DNA of 64,000 bases from an uncultured Eubacteriales bacterium (GCA_905203305.1 CAJKVH010000001.1:1-64000), one strand, 5' to 3'; numbered from the stretch's first letter, positions 45,826 through 54,884 are shown. The notes: generated from the letters alone by a model not told the origin. Translations and numbers: made by a program.

Positions 45826-47083
45826 ATGAAATCAGTTTTTTTGAAAAAATTTTTTTATATTTTATTTATTTTTCAATTTATGCTTTATATTCCATCTAGA
45901 ATATATGCTGCTTCTTCTTACATATGGAGTTCTTTTAATGATATTACATCTGAAGTATCAGCTGATTTATCTTCAAACATAGATGATACATCAAATCCAT
46001 TAAATCTAGATTGTGGTTCATGTATTTTAATTGAACAAACAACTGGCAAGGTTTTATATTCTTATAATTCTCATGAAAAACTAAGACCTGCAAGTGTTAC
46101 TAAGCTTATGAGTATTTATTTAATAATGGAAGCAATAGAAAATGGAAAACTTTCATATGACACAAAAATTCCTTGTTCTACAAAGGCCGAATCGATGGGT
46201 GGTTCACAAATTTGGTTGTCTACTAACGAAGAATTAACAGTAGATGAACTTTTAAAAGCTATTTGCGTAGTGTCTGCAAATGATGCTATTACTTGTTTAG
46301 CAGAATACATAGGCGGTACAGAAGAAAACTTTGTTAATATGATGAATGAAAAAGCAAAATCTTTTGGAATGAATGATACGAATTTCAAAAATTGCCATGG
46401 AATAGATGAAGATGACCATTATACCTCAAGCTATGATATTGCTTTACTTTCTCGTGCTTTACTTTTAGATTATCCAGAAATTACAAAATACACAACTATC
46501 TATATGGATACTTTAAGAGATCGGAAAATCTAGTTTAGTAAATACAAATAAATTAGTTAGAAACTATAATGGCTGTACAGGGCTAAAAACTGGTTCAACT
46601 TCTCTTGCTCTTTACAATCTATCTGCTTCTGCAACCAGAGATAATTTAAGCTTAATCGCAGTTGTAATGAAAGCCCCTTCTTCAAAGATTCGTTTTAGCA
46701 CAGCAAGTACATTGCTAGATTATGGATTTTCAAATTTTGAATACAAAAATCTTGCTAACAAAAATCAAACTATAAAATCTTTAAATGTTTCTAAAGGAAT
46801 ACTCCCTCAAGTTGAAGCTGTTGCCGAAAATGATTGTGGTGCTATTCTTACAAAAAGATCTGATATTAATATTGAACAAAATATTTCTATATCAGAAAAT
46901 ACTGGTCCTGACGGAATTTCTGCTCCTGTTTTAAAAAATCAAGTAATCGGAAAAATAAGTTTTTATTTAAATGGTGATCTTATATCTGAATGTAATTTAA
47001 TTGCTAAAGATGATGTTCAAAAGATTGGTATTTTATCTATGGAAAAATTAATTGTTGGAAATTGGTTTAAGGTTTTAAGATAA
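45826..47083 (+). CDS. D-alanyl-D-alanine carboxypeptidase (DacF type), +1 shift at CGG
   Basis: Trims peptidoglycan pentapeptides outside the membrane. With one shift it is 418 residues: a signal peptide (1-29), SxxK at S90-V-T-K93, SxN at S150-A-N152, and, only after the shift, the KTG triad at K254-T-G256 in GCTGLKTGSTSL, then the C-terminal PBP5_C-like beta domain. Frame 0 meets a stop two codons after the CGG at 46522-46524, losing KTG and therefore activity. The ATG at 45826 follows GAAAGGATC; an earlier GTG gives a longer leader. It follows the VanW gene, and both need CGG shifting, as does the M23 peptidase. Confidence 0.9.
46522..46524 (+). other. CGG +1 frameshift site (D,D-carboxypeptidase)
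   Basis: GAT-CGG-A becomes GAT-GGA, Asp-Gly233, giving LRDGKSSLVNTNKLV, the usual sequence before the KTG motif. Confidence 0.88.
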
Positions 47084-47089
47084 TAAAAA

Positions 47090-47128
47090 TGAACTGGTTT
47101 ATTTATTAATTTAACCAGTTCAAATTTT
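47090..47128. terminator. Bidirectional terminator
   Basis: TGAACTGGTT / AACCAGTTCA stem with flanking A/T runs between convergent genes. Confidence 0.85.
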
Positions 47129-47129
47129 T

Positions 47130-48089
47130 TTAAATTCTTATTTGTTTTCCTTGATCAAACATTTTCTTAAATGTTACCTCATTATTAGGTAAACTATCCC
47201 CTTTACTTACTAATGTTCCTAAACACTCCATGTCTGATTTTTTTTGTTCTTCTGAATAATTGTTTTTGAATTCTACAATTTCATCATAATATTCTGTTTT
47301 TTTAGCATATTTCCAAAATACATCTTCATATTGTACATTATCATAGCACCATGGCTTTTGGAATAAATTATAATGAATAAGTTTTGGATTTTTTAGTTCT
47401 TCTTTTCCTTCAGCTGGCATTGCATCCCATTCTTCATTTAAATATAATATTTTTTTATTACACATTGCATTTATATAGTCTTGATCTGGTGCTATTGAAT
47501 CAAAGTGGTATGTTTCTAATAAATTTAAAAATTTACTACTAAATTCTATTTCTCTCATTTTCTTCAAATTCATTAATAACACACCTGAGTTTATGTACTC
47601 TAGTCTATTTACTCCAATTGCTTCTTCAACATATTTTGTAAGTTGTGGGATTCCTTGAATTGAATTATCTGTTGATGCTGCAATTAAATTATCTTTTAAA
47701 TCATGATTATATAATTCTGAAATATCCCCTGGCACTACTACGTCACTGTCTATGTATATTCCTTTATCATATTCAGGGAACATATCTGCTATAAATAGTC
47801 TAAAATAAATTGTAAGAGTAAAATAATCACATCTTAGTCTATTTTCTACTCTATCTGTAATTTTTTCAAAACCTTCTTTCATCTCTTTAAAAATTATTTC
47901 AAAGCCTTCACATTGTAATCTTGATAATTTTGAAATATTTTCTTTATTTAGTCCATCATGTAAAACATAAATTTTATAATTGTATTTTTTTGAACTATTT
48001 TCAATAATTGATGTAATTGCACATCCTGCGTATGGTGCATATTGATCATCTATTGTAAAAAATATTGGTATTTCTTTATTTTTATTCAT
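47130..48089 (-). CDS. GT8-family glycosyltransferase
   Basis: A 319-residue retaining GT-A enzyme of the LPS galactosyl/glucosyltransferase family. It begins with IPIFFTIDDQYAPYAGCAITS, has the DxD metal site in KGIYIDSDVVVPGDI, then YINSGVLLMNLKKMR, DQDYINAMCN and the C-terminal LIHYNLFQKPW with metal-ligand His. Substrates are cell-surface glycans or glycogenin-like acceptors and cannot be told. It overlaps the next GT8 gene by 8 bases, so they are coupled. Confidence 0.9.
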   Translation of the reverse strand: MNKNKEIPIFFTIDDQYAPYAGCAITSIIENSSKKYNYKIYVLHDGLNKENISKLSRLQCEGFEIIFKEMKEGFEKITDRVENRLRCDYFTLTIYFRLFIADMFPEYDKGIYIDSDVVVPGDISELYNHDLKDNLIAASTDNSIQGIPQLTKYVEEAIGVNRLEYINSGVLLMNLKKMREIEFSSKFLNLLETYHFDSIAPDQDYINAMCNKKILYLNEEWDAMPAEGKEELKNPKLIHYNLFQKPWCYDNVQYEDVFWKYAKKTEYYDEIVEFKNNYSEEQKKSDMECLGTLVSKGDSLPNNEVTFKKMFDQGKQIRI

Positions 48090-48919
48090 TTTTTGTTCTC
48101 TCCTTTATTTCTTTTTGTATACTCGTATACCCGTATAGTATATCATCATATTCAAAAATTTTCAACTTTTTATGTACTTTTTCTATATTCCAAGGCTTTA
48201 TTGTAACTTTATGAAAAAATGGTAATAGTCTAAAACTTGTTGTAAAATGTTGAAAAACAGTATCTTTTTTTAACCTTCTTTGTTCATTATATTTTCTTTG
48301 TTCTATTTTTTTACCAACAGACAATTTATTTATTGATGACTGATCTGGCATAAACATTTTCTTTTCTTTGCACATTTCTCTTGCCCTTTTAAATAATTTT
48401 GTTTGCCTTATTTTTTCTAAATTTAATAATAAAACACCTGAATTTATATAATTAAATTTTATTTTTTTATTCTTAAAAAACCACTTTCCATAATAATCTA
48501 ATGAACCGTGCAAGTTCATAATTATCCATATTTTGATTGTAAAAATCTTTGCAATCTTTTCTACAAATTACATCATTATCTAAATATAATATTCTATCTG
48601 GCAATTCTTCTACTTCATCTGCAAATAATCTTAACATACAACATGGTGTAAAGCGTGTTTTCATATTTTTGGCTGGTACTTCTTTTTCAAAAAGATCTGT
48701 TATGTCTATTTTTTTTATCCAATTTTCTTTGTTTATTTTTTTCATTTTAGAATTTATGACTTCTATACAGTCATCTGTAACTCCTTCGATATTCCAGTCT
48801 TTACTGTTTATTGTTAAAACATATATATTTAGATTTTCATCTACATTTTTTAATAAAGATAAAACTGATATAATCAGTCCATCTTCAATATTTTTATCTC
48901 CACAATATAAAACATTCAT
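48082..48919 (-). CDS. GT8-like glycosyltransferase, +1 shift at CGG
   Basis: With one shift a 278-residue GT8 enzyme: MNVLYCGDKNIEDGLIISVLS, DRILYLDNDVICRKD (DxD-like), then NYELA-GSLDYYGKWFF, NYINSGVLLLNLEKIR, DQSSINKL and VFQHFTTSFRLLPFFH. Frame 0 runs off the family sequence after the CGG at 48506-48508 and stops 9 codons later. The shift sits between the DxD motif and the acceptor region, so the unshifted product would be inactive. Followed by the coupled GT8 gene; preceded by an acyltransferase gene with only a 3-base gap, suggesting a lipid-linked glycan operon. Confidence 0.87.
48506..48508 (-). other. CGG +1 frameshift site (GT8)
   Basis: GCA-CGG-T becomes GCA-GGT, Ala-Gly138. Confidence 0.86.
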
Positions 48920-48922
48920 CTT

Positions 48923-49684
48923 TTATTTTCTCCTATATTCTATATAATCATAAGTACTTCCTTTGCTTCTATTTTCCATACATTTAAAAATCTCTTCTGC
49001 TAATTTTTTTTGATTTTCCTTTTTATTTAAATTTTCATCTAATTTAAATGGACCATCTACATATACCGTAATTCTAGGTCTTTTTCCAAATTTTCTTTTT
49101 TGATATGTTGTTGTAATGCTAAAAGACACAGCATTATTTTCTACTGGAAACTTAAATGAAGTTATTGGAAATGGCCTTATTTTTGTATAATATGGCCAAA
49201 CATGTGCCTCTGGGTATATTACAACTGCATTTTTCTCATCTACTCTCTTTTTTACAGCCTTTATAAAATCTTTCATTTTATTTGCAGAATCTGGTATTGG
49301 CAAAATTCCCAAAATTGGTAAAATTCCTCCAATAACTTTAACTTTTAAATTACTACTACTTGCAATAACATACGTTCTTTTTCCCTTACAACAATGTGCA
49401 GGTGTAAAAACATCTCCTACAGGCTGAGTATGATTTCCATATATAAAATATCCTTGATTTTTATATTTTTTTAAAATCTTTCTATTTTTTATCCTAATAT
49501 GTAAAAAGAATCTACAATATATCAAACTAATAAAATATGCAACTTCATAAATTAACCTTGAACATATTTTATAAAAAATATTGCTATGTATCCATCTATA
49601 ATCATCTGGTAATTTATAATTTTGATCTTCACTTTGTACAAAATCATCTTCAAAAGATTCATAATAATTTATTTTCTTCATCAT
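48923..49684 (-). CDS. PlsC-like acyltransferase
   Basis: A 253-residue membrane-associated 1-acylglycerol-3-phosphate acyltransferase family protein. Hydrophobic segment at 30-50 is followed by FIYGNHTQPVGDVFTPAHCC, where His and Asp are separated by five residues instead of the usual four, and by VVIYPEAHVWPYYTKIRPF (the EGTR-like block) and PRITVYVDGPF. The start at 49684 or 49681 is set by GGAG in AATGGAGAAA; the upstream tandem repeat could be read as a longer frame but is not protein-like. It heads the two GT8 genes. Confidence 0.85.
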   Translation of the reverse strand: MMKKINYYESFEDDFVQSEDQNYKLPDDYRWIHSNIFYKICSRLIYEVAYFISLIYCRFFLHIRIKNRKILKKYKNQGYFIYGNHTQPVGDVFTPAHCCKGKRTYVIASSSNLKVKVIGGILPILGILPIPDSANKMKDFIKAVKKRVDEKNAVVIYPEAHVWPYYTKIRPFPITSFKFPVENNAVSFSITTTYQKRKFGKRPRITVYVDGPFKLDENLNKKENQKKLAEEIFKCMENRSKGSTYDYIEYRRK

Positions 49685-49697
49685 TTTCTCCATTTTC

Positions 49698-49806
49698 TCA
49701 TTTGGGGACGCATTCCCATTTGGGGACGGAGTTTTTCCGGGAATTCCCATTTGGGGACGGAGTTTTCCAGGGAAATTCCCATTTGGGGACGGAGTTTTCC
49801 GGGGAA
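49698..49806. repeat. Dispersed repeat, four tandem units, before acyltransferase
   Basis: Four units of CATTTGGGGACG(GAG) with spacings of 19, 32 and 33 bases lie upstream of the acyltransferase start, the longest tandem run in the window. Units differ at the TTTTCCGGG/TTTCCAGGG part. Confidence 0.9.
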
Positions 49807-49925
49807 AAACGTTCCTTTTTTTGAGGAATTATAACATAAATTTTTTCTCTTGTAAAATTTTTCACATTTTGTCGTTTTTTGCAATATGATATATTATAAA
49901 CTATTTTTAGGAGGTAAAATTCGAA

Positions 49926-50297
49926 ATGCGAAATAGATGTATGCGTTGCTGTTGTATGAATAATAATTTTATGAACAATCATAATCATTGTAACAACTCC
50001 AATCTTATAGAAAATTGCTGCAATAATGTAGGAAAAAGTGTAGAAAACTATAATGACAACTGCGGATGTGGCTTTGATGATAATTATATGGATGTTTTTC
50101 CAGACAATCCTATGCTTGCACAAAGCTATGTTCCAACTCAATTTTTAAACGAAACTTTTAAACCCTGCGTTGGCTTAAAACATGGTACAATTTTTCCAGA
50201 ATTAGTTAGTCCTTATGAACCTGGTGATTCAATGAGACAAATTAATTATATTGAAAGAACAAATACTATTGGAGAGGGGTGTAATAAAAATGTCTAA
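49926..50297 (+). CDS. cotJA: Spore coat protein CotJA
   Basis: First gene of the cotJABC operon. 123 residues: an unusual N-terminus rich in Cys, Asn, His and Met (about 1-50), then the CotJA core AQSYVPTQFLNETFKPCVGLKHGTIFPELVSPY. In Bacillus CotJ proteins are assembled in the inner coat from the mother cell. The long Cys/His head is not part of the usual short family sequence and might bind metal, by inference. AGGAGG precedes the ATG; the next gene overlaps by 8 bases. Confidence 0.88.
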   Translation: MRNRCMRCCCMNNNFMNNHNHCNNSNLIENCCNNVGKSVENYNDNCGCGFDDNYMDVFPDNPMLAQSYVPTQFLNETFKPCVGLKHGTIFPELVSPYEPGDSMRQINYIERTNTIGEGCNKNV

Positions 50298-50685
50298 TGA
50301 AAATAGAAATTGTAGCTCTTGCAATAATATGATGAACTCAAATGTTACAGATAATTGTCAAGATGTAAATCAACTTACTGCTTTAAATAATCCTATGGGA
50401 TTTAATAAAAACTGCTCTAATGTTTCTCCATGTCAAGAAAACACAAAATCTCAAATGCTTAATGAAATAAAATGCTTAGCTTTTGCTATTCAAGAGCTTG
50501 CTTTATATTTAGATACTCATCCTGATGACGAAAAAGCTTTATGTTTGCATAATAAATATTGCAAAGAATATAGAGATTTAACTGATAAATATCAAAAGGT
50601 ATATGGCCCTTTAACTATAAATTATCCATGTAATAAATGGAGATGGCTTGAAAGCCCTTGGCCTTGGGAAGGAGGAATTTTTTAA
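50290..50685 (+). CDS. cotJB: Spore coat protein CotJB
   Basis: 131 residues; the CotJB core MLNEIKCLAFAIQELALYLDTHPDDEKAL followed by YKQVYGPL-like YQKVYGPLTINYP and WRWLESPWPWEGGIF at the C-terminus is clear. The N-terminal 55 residues are Asn/Cys-rich like CotJA's. Its start is at 50290, preceded by GAGAGGGG, and overlaps CotJA's end; its stop overlaps the CotJC start (TAATG). Confidence 0.9.
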   Translation: MSNENRNCSSCNNMMNSNVTDNCQDVNQLTALNNPMGFNKNCSNVSPCQENTKSQMLNEIKCLAFAIQELALYLDTHPDDEKALCLHNKYCKEYRDLTDKYQKVYGPLTINYPCNKWRWLESPWPWEGGIF

Positions 50686-51317
50686 TGTGGACTTATAATA
50701 AAATTTTACAATATCCTGTTAATATAAAATGTAAAGACCCTAGACTTGCAAAAGTCATTATTTCACAATATGGTGGTCCTGATGGTGAACTTGCCGCTTC
50801 TCTTAGATATCTTTCTCAACGTTTTGGCATGCCTGATCAAAATGCTAAGGCTATTTTGAATGATATTGGCACTGAAGAATTAGCCCATCTCGAAATGGTA
50901 GGTTCAATTGTTCACCAACTAACTAAAGATGCCTCAATTGAAGAAATTGAAGCTGCTGGTTTAAGTGCTTATTACACAGATCACGGAATTGATGTATATC
51001 CTCAATCTGCTGCTGGAGTTCCTTTTAATGCAAATTGTTTAGCTTGTAAAGGTGACCCTATAGCCAACCTTCAAGAAGATTTAGCTGCTGAGCAAAAAGC
51101 TCGCGCCACTTATGAAAAGTTAATCGATTTATGTAGAGATAATCCTGATGTAGTTGAGCCTCTTCGTTTCCTTAGAGAAAGAGAAGTTGTTCACTTCCAA
51201 AGATTTGGCGAAGCACTTCGAAAGGTTCAAGATAAACTTGCTGATAAAAAATTTTATATGAACAATGGTAGTTGTCTAGATAATCGCCAAAATGATTGTA
51301 ATTGTAATTGTCAATAA
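50685..51317 (+). CDS. cotJC: Spore coat manganese catalase-like protein CotJC
   Basis: A 210-residue ferritin-like diiron/dimanganese protein of the CotJC/manganese catalase family, starting MWTYNKILQYPVNIK. Metal-binding helices carry GGPDGELAASLRYLSQ (Glu), GTEELAHLEMVG (E, H), LAAEQKARATYEKL (Glu) and LREREVVHFQRFGE (E, H). C-terminal ASN/CYS tail CLDNRQNDCNCNCQ echoes the CotJA and CotJB heads. It may detoxify peroxide in the spore coat. GGAGG in the overlapping cotJB 3' end acts as its ribosome binding site. Confidence 0.93.
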   Translation: MWTYNKILQYPVNIKCKDPRLAKVIISQYGGPDGELAASLRYLSQRFGMPDQNAKAILNDIGTEELAHLEMVGSIVHQLTKDASIEEIEAAGLSAYYTDHGIDVYPQSAAGVPFNANCLACKGDPIANLQEDLAAEQKARATYEKLIDLCRDNPDVVEPLRFLREREVVHFQRFGEALRKVQDKLADKKFYMNNGSCLDNRQNDCNCNCQ

Positions 51318-51323
51318 CAATAA

Positions 51324-51358
51324 AAGCCTCATATTGCTTATATTATGGGGCATATTTT
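51324..51358 (+). terminator. Terminator after cotJABC
   Basis: GCCTCAT / ATGGGGC stem then a T-rich stretch, a few bases after the cotJC stop. Confidence 0.6.
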
Positions 51359-51452
51359 TTTAATCCAATTTACAAAAAGTTGCAAATTATGTAACTATAC
51401 CGCATAATATATTGTTTCATTATTTTTCTAAATAATATATATTTTTTTCAAA

Positions 51453-51488
51453 AAAAGCGCAAGTCCTTTTCTGAACTTACGCTTTCGC
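51453..51488. terminator. Hairpin in the cotJC-tag interval
   Basis: AAAGCG-AAGT / ACTT-CGCTTT stem preceded by an A-run, so it fits a terminator for the minus-strand tag gene as well. The interval 51318-51574 otherwise shows nothing. Confidence 0.5.
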
Positions 51489-51574
51489 TACTCGACTTTT
51501 ATATTTTAAAACATATTTTATTTTTTTAAATTTTACTAAAAAATAATCTACACAATAACTTGTAATTTTTCGCT

Positions 51575-52117
51575 CTAATTATTCTTATACATAAAGCATT
51601 CTTTATCGTGAGAATAAATAATTCCTATTGCTTGTAAATAAGAATATATAATTGTACTTCCCACAAATTTCATTCCACTTTTTTGTAAATCTTTTGACAA
51701 ATTGTCTGATAATTTATTGGTTGTTTTATCTATTTCATAAATAATTACATCATTGGTAAAAGTCTTTAAATAGTTATGGAATGTACCATATTCGTTTTGT
51801 ATTTTCTTAAAAATTTTACTATTATTTATAGTAGCATTTATTTTTAGTTTATTTCTTATAATTTTTTCATTTTTTAATAATTCTTGAATTTTTTTATCAT
51901 TGTAATTACATATCTTCTCTACGTCAAAATTATCAAATGCTTTTCTAAAATCTTCCCTTTTATTTAAAACACATTCCCAAGAAAGCCCTGCTTGAAAAGA
52001 TTCCAGTATTAGCATTTCAAATAAGTATTTATCTTCAAAGTTAGGTTTACACCATTCTTTATCGTGATATTCTATATATTTTTCATTTTTTAAATTACAC
52101 CATTTACACCTTATCAT
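51575..52117 (-). CDS. tag: DNA-3-methyladenine glycosylase I
   Basis: Removes 3-methyladenine from alkylated DNA. 180 residues: RCKWCNL at the N-terminus (zinc Cys), YHDKEWCKPN, LFEMLILESFQAGLSWE with catalytic-site residues, and MKFVGSTIIYSYLQAIGIIYSHDKEC with the C-terminal His and Cys zinc ligands. Length and motifs match the Tag family. There is only a moderately good GGGGGTAATGTATT region before the start. It stands alone between cotJABC and the redox genes. Confidence 0.93.
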   Translation of the reverse strand: MIRCKWCNLKNEKYIEYHDKEWCKPNFEDKYLFEMLILESFQAGLSWECVLNKREDFRKAFDNFDVEKICNYNDKKIQELLKNEKIIRNKLKINATINNSKIFKKIQNEYGTFHNYLKTFTNDVIIYEIDKTTNKLSDNLSKDLQKSGMKFVGSTIIYSYLQAIGIIYSHDKECFMYKNN

Positions 52118-52292
52118 AATACATTACCCCCGTTTCGGAACATAGTATTTGCTCATATCGTTTCCTTCTAGTCTTAATAATTCTGCCAACATAATATCAT
52201 AAAACCCTTTATTTATCAAATATACCAAGAGCAAATATTACATTAACTTAATATCTGTTGTCAAAAACTATAATAAATGTCTGCATAAACAA

Positions 52293-52328
52293 AAAAAGAT
52301 GTTTCCATTAACTGAAAACATCTTTTTA
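52293..52328. terminator. Hairpin terminator after desulfoferrodoxin gene
   Basis: AAAAGATGTTTTC-type stem with AACATCTTTTT partner and A-run/T-run flanks. The surrounding interval 52118-52375 shows no gene. Confidence 0.75.
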
Positions 52329-52375
52329 TTCATTATAATATAAAATTGTAATTAGTCTCTACTTATAGCTATTTA

Positions 52376-52756
52376 CTATTTTATTGTTGTCTTCCATAAT
52401 CCATGTTTGTTGCAATAAGCATATAATGTTGCACCAGATATATATGGAAATCGAGTTTCCGTTTTTTGCTCTGGATATAATTTTACATGAGTTGTTCTAT
52501 TTTCTGATACTTGTGCAATCCACATTATATAATGTTCCCTTTCCATTGGGTGTTCTACTTCTCCAACACTTACTACTATTTCATCTCCTACTTTTTTATA
52601 TATTGGTATATGTTTTTCTGTTGCTGCATCTGTAGTATTAGCTTTCATTTCTTCCATTTTTCTACCACAACAAGTTAAATGTTGTACATCTCCATCAATT
52701 AATTCTATTATATTGTCACATATTGGACATTTTAAAAATTTTGCATTTTCTTTCAT
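52376..52756 (-). CDS. Desulfoferrodoxin (superoxide reductase)
   Basis: Reduces superoxide to peroxide without oxygen release, in anaerobes. 126 residues: the desulforedoxin domain with FLKCPICDN and HLTCCGRKM (four Cys, centre I) and the catalytic domain with EKHIPIYKK, EVEHPMEREHYIMWIA and YCNKHGLWKT (His and Cys of centre II). Both centres appear complete. GGAGG precedes the start. It neighbours thioredoxin and ferredoxin-thioredoxin reductase genes, consistent with oxidative-stress defence in an anaerobe. Confidence 0.94.
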   Translation of the reverse strand: MKENAKFLKCPICDNIIELIDGDVQHLTCCGRKMEEMKANTTDAATEKHIPIYKKVGDEIVVSVGEVEHPMEREHYIMWIAQVSENRTTHVKLYPEQKTETRFPYISGATLYAYCNKHGLWKTTIK

Positions 52757-52795
52757 TTAAAACTCCTCCATTTATTAATACTTTCTGTTTTTTAT

Positions 52796-53116
52796 TTATA
52801 ATAAACCATTTATTATATTATTTAATTCGGACTTTGAACAAAAACCAATGCTACTTTTTATGATTTTTTCGTTTTTTATAAATAAAAGAGTTGGAACATT
52901 CATTATATTGTATTTCATTGCTAAATCTTGATTTTCATCTACATTTACTTTACATACTTTAATGCTATTTGAATATTCATTTGCTATCTCTGATATAATT
53001 GGAGATAACATTTTACATGGTCCACACCATGTGGCAAAAAAATCAATTAAAACTAGCTTATTAGTATTAGTTATTTCATCATTAAAATTACTTAAATTTA
53101 AATTTATTTCGTTCAT
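52796..53116 (-). CDS. trxA: Thioredoxin
   Basis: A 106-residue thioredoxin: LVLIDFFATWCGPCKMLSPI with the WCGPC active site and NVPTLLFIKN with the cis-proline. The start at 53116 follows AAAGGAGGAAG. It lies 13 bases after the reductase gene and is its natural electron acceptor. A longer in-frame reading upstream lacks family sequence and is rejected. Confidence 0.95.
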   Translation of the reverse strand: MNEINLNLSNFNDEITNTNKLVLIDFFATWCGPCKMLSPIISEIANEYSNSIKVCKVNVDENQDLAMKYNIMNVPTLLFIKNEKIIKSSIGFCSKSELNNIINGLL

Positions 53117-53129
53117 ATATCTTCCTCCT

Positions 53130-53330
53130 TTACTCAATAGTTTTATAATAAAGCATACAATGGCAATATCCTTCAAAATTAGGATCTTTAATTTGATCTT
53201 TAAATTCTTTGCACATACACTTAGTATCCTCTGTTTTTTCAGTTTTGCAAGGGCAATAACCACCTGTCTTTTTCAATCCTTCTTTTATAATATCTACTAT
53301 TTCTTTATTTGTATTCAATTTTATTGCCAT
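53130..53330 (-). CDS. Ferredoxin-thioredoxin reductase catalytic subunit
   Basis: A 66-residue 4Fe-4S disulfide reductase that passes ferredoxin electrons to thioredoxin. The Cys pairs GGYCPCKTE, TKCMCKEF and GYCHCMLYY give the CPC...CxC...CHC pattern of FTR-beta. Usual plant-type length is about 100 residues; Clostridial forms are shorter, as here. The start at 53330 follows AGGAGGAAATGATT. Coupled with trxA, it allows reduction of thioredoxin from ferredoxin rather than NADPH. Confidence 0.9.
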   Translation of the reverse strand: MAIKLNTNKEIVDIIKEGLKKTGGYCPCKTEKTEDTKCMCKEFKDQIKDPNFEGYCHCMLYYKTIE

Positions 53331-53451
53331 AATCATTTCCTCCTATTACACTCTCTATATCACTCTGTCTCATTTCCTGAACATCCATGTTTATCTTCAT
53401 TACATTTATGTTCATTACAAGAATGTTCGTTATGTTCATAGTATTCACAAA

Positions 53452-54772
53452 TTAGTAATCTTTTATTCTCTCTTCAAAATCCTTAAAGTCAATTAATTTC
53501 CAAGACCAATTTTTATCACTTTCTATTCCTGGAATATTTATTCTCGAATTCTCGTCTAAACCTAATATATCTTGAACCATAATAATTGGAATTCTTGCTT
53601 TACATTTTGAAAGATATTGCATAATTCCAATGTTTATATTTATTTCATAACATTCATTTTTCTTCAAAAATTCTTTTAATTTCCATTTATGTTCATCACT
53701 TAAAGTTTTATACCAACCATAAATTGTATTACAATCATGATTTCCTGGAAAAACTAGAACATTTTCATCTTCATTATCTTTATCATATAAATTATCTAAA
53801 TCTATTGCAAATTGTAATATTTTCTGCCTTGTAAATCCATATTTTTTACGTAGTAAAATTGTTTCTTCTCTAATTTCTCCTAAATCTTCAACAATTAATT
53901 TTTCTGGACTTATCGTTTTATCTTTAAAAAGTTCATCAAAAAAGCCATAGCTTACGCCATCAGAATAATAACCATCTCTTCCTGTTTTACCAATTGGAAT
54001 TTTGAAAAAAGAATCATATCCTCTAAAATAATCAATTCTTAGTTTATCAAACAAATTCAGTTGATATTTAAATCTTTTAGTTAAATAATTGTATTGGTCT
54101 TTTTTTATATTTTCTATATTATATACTGGACTATTCCACTTTTGTCCATCTTTATTAAAATAATCTGGTGGAGTTCCTGCTTCAAATGTAAATTTTCCGT
54201 CTTTCATTTCAAAATATTTTGGATAATATCCGTGTTTCAACAGAATCAAAAGCTGGATATACTGGCATATCTCCAATAATTCTAACATTTTTTAGATTTG
54301 CATATTTTTTTAATTCCATCCATTGTATATATAAAATATATTGTAAAAATAAATAATATTCCTTGCTTTCGCCTTTTTTTATATGTGCAAATTCGGCATA
54401 TTTATCTATTTCATCTATTTTTATAAAATTTTCAAATTCATTATTTGGTTTAAAATTTTCAAAAGCTTCTTTATAATACTGTTCCTTAAAATTATCATAT
54501 ATAGCTCTATCTTGATTTGGTCGAGTTTTAGGTTCTTCTATTAGTCCTTGTTTATATAATTTTTCAAGCGAAATATAATCTTCCTCTAAAGCATAGTAAC
54601 TTATAGGTGAATAAGGATGATTGTTGCACTCATTTATTGGCAAAACTTCCCAATATTTTATATTATTTTTGCTTAATATATCTATAAATTTATATGCTTC
54701 ATATCCAAAATCCCCGATTCCATATTTACTTGGAAGCGAAAATATTGGAAGCAATACACCTTTTTCTTTCAT
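53452..54772 (-). CDS. malQ: 4-alpha-glucanotransferase, +1 shift at CGG
   Basis: GH77 amylomaltase that disproportionates alpha-1,4-glucans. 439 residues after one shift: GVLLPIFSLPSKYGIGDFG, VRIIGDMPVYPAFDSVET-GYYPKYFEM, then AGTPPDYF, LRIDYFRGYDSFFKIP (nucleophile Asp), KLIVEDLGEIREE (acid/base Glu), VFPGNHDCNTIYGWY and VQDILGLDENSRINIPG. Shift at 54230-54232, before the catalytic residues; frame 0 stops 6 codons later. About 60 residues shorter than typical MalQ but with every catalytic block. AAAAGAAGATG precedes the start. Possibly partner of the GT4 glycogen-synthase-like gene. Confidence 0.9.
54230..54232 (-). other. CGG +1 frameshift site (MalQ)
   Basis: ACA-CGG-A becomes ACA-GGA, Thr-Gly181, giving ETGYYPKYFEM. 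Confidence 0.86.
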
Positions 54773-54884
54773 CTTCTTTTGTTTCCTTTCAAATTTATTT
54801 TAGTTACATGTATCATTAAATTACATATATTCTAACATAATTCTCTCCTATAACTTAATATTCTTACTTTTTTATATCACAAAA

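Noticed and set aside
45195..46530. GATCGGAA at two shift sites resembles the start of an Illumina adapter (GATCGGAAGAGC).
   Set aside because: The match stops after eight bases, the flanking sequence is continuous coding sequence, and the other twelve shift sites lack it.
49698..49806. Tandem repeats as a CRISPR array.
   Set aside because: Linkers are similar to one another and form part of the repeat, the unit recurs singly across the window, and no cas gene is present.
53360..53452. Short Cys/His-rich frame on the minus strand between malQ and the ferredoxin-thioredoxin reductase gene (EHNEHSCNEHKCNEDKHGC).
   Set aside because: Metal-binding-like composition, but there is no ATG, GTG or TTG start in frame before an upstream stop, so a CDS cannot be supported.
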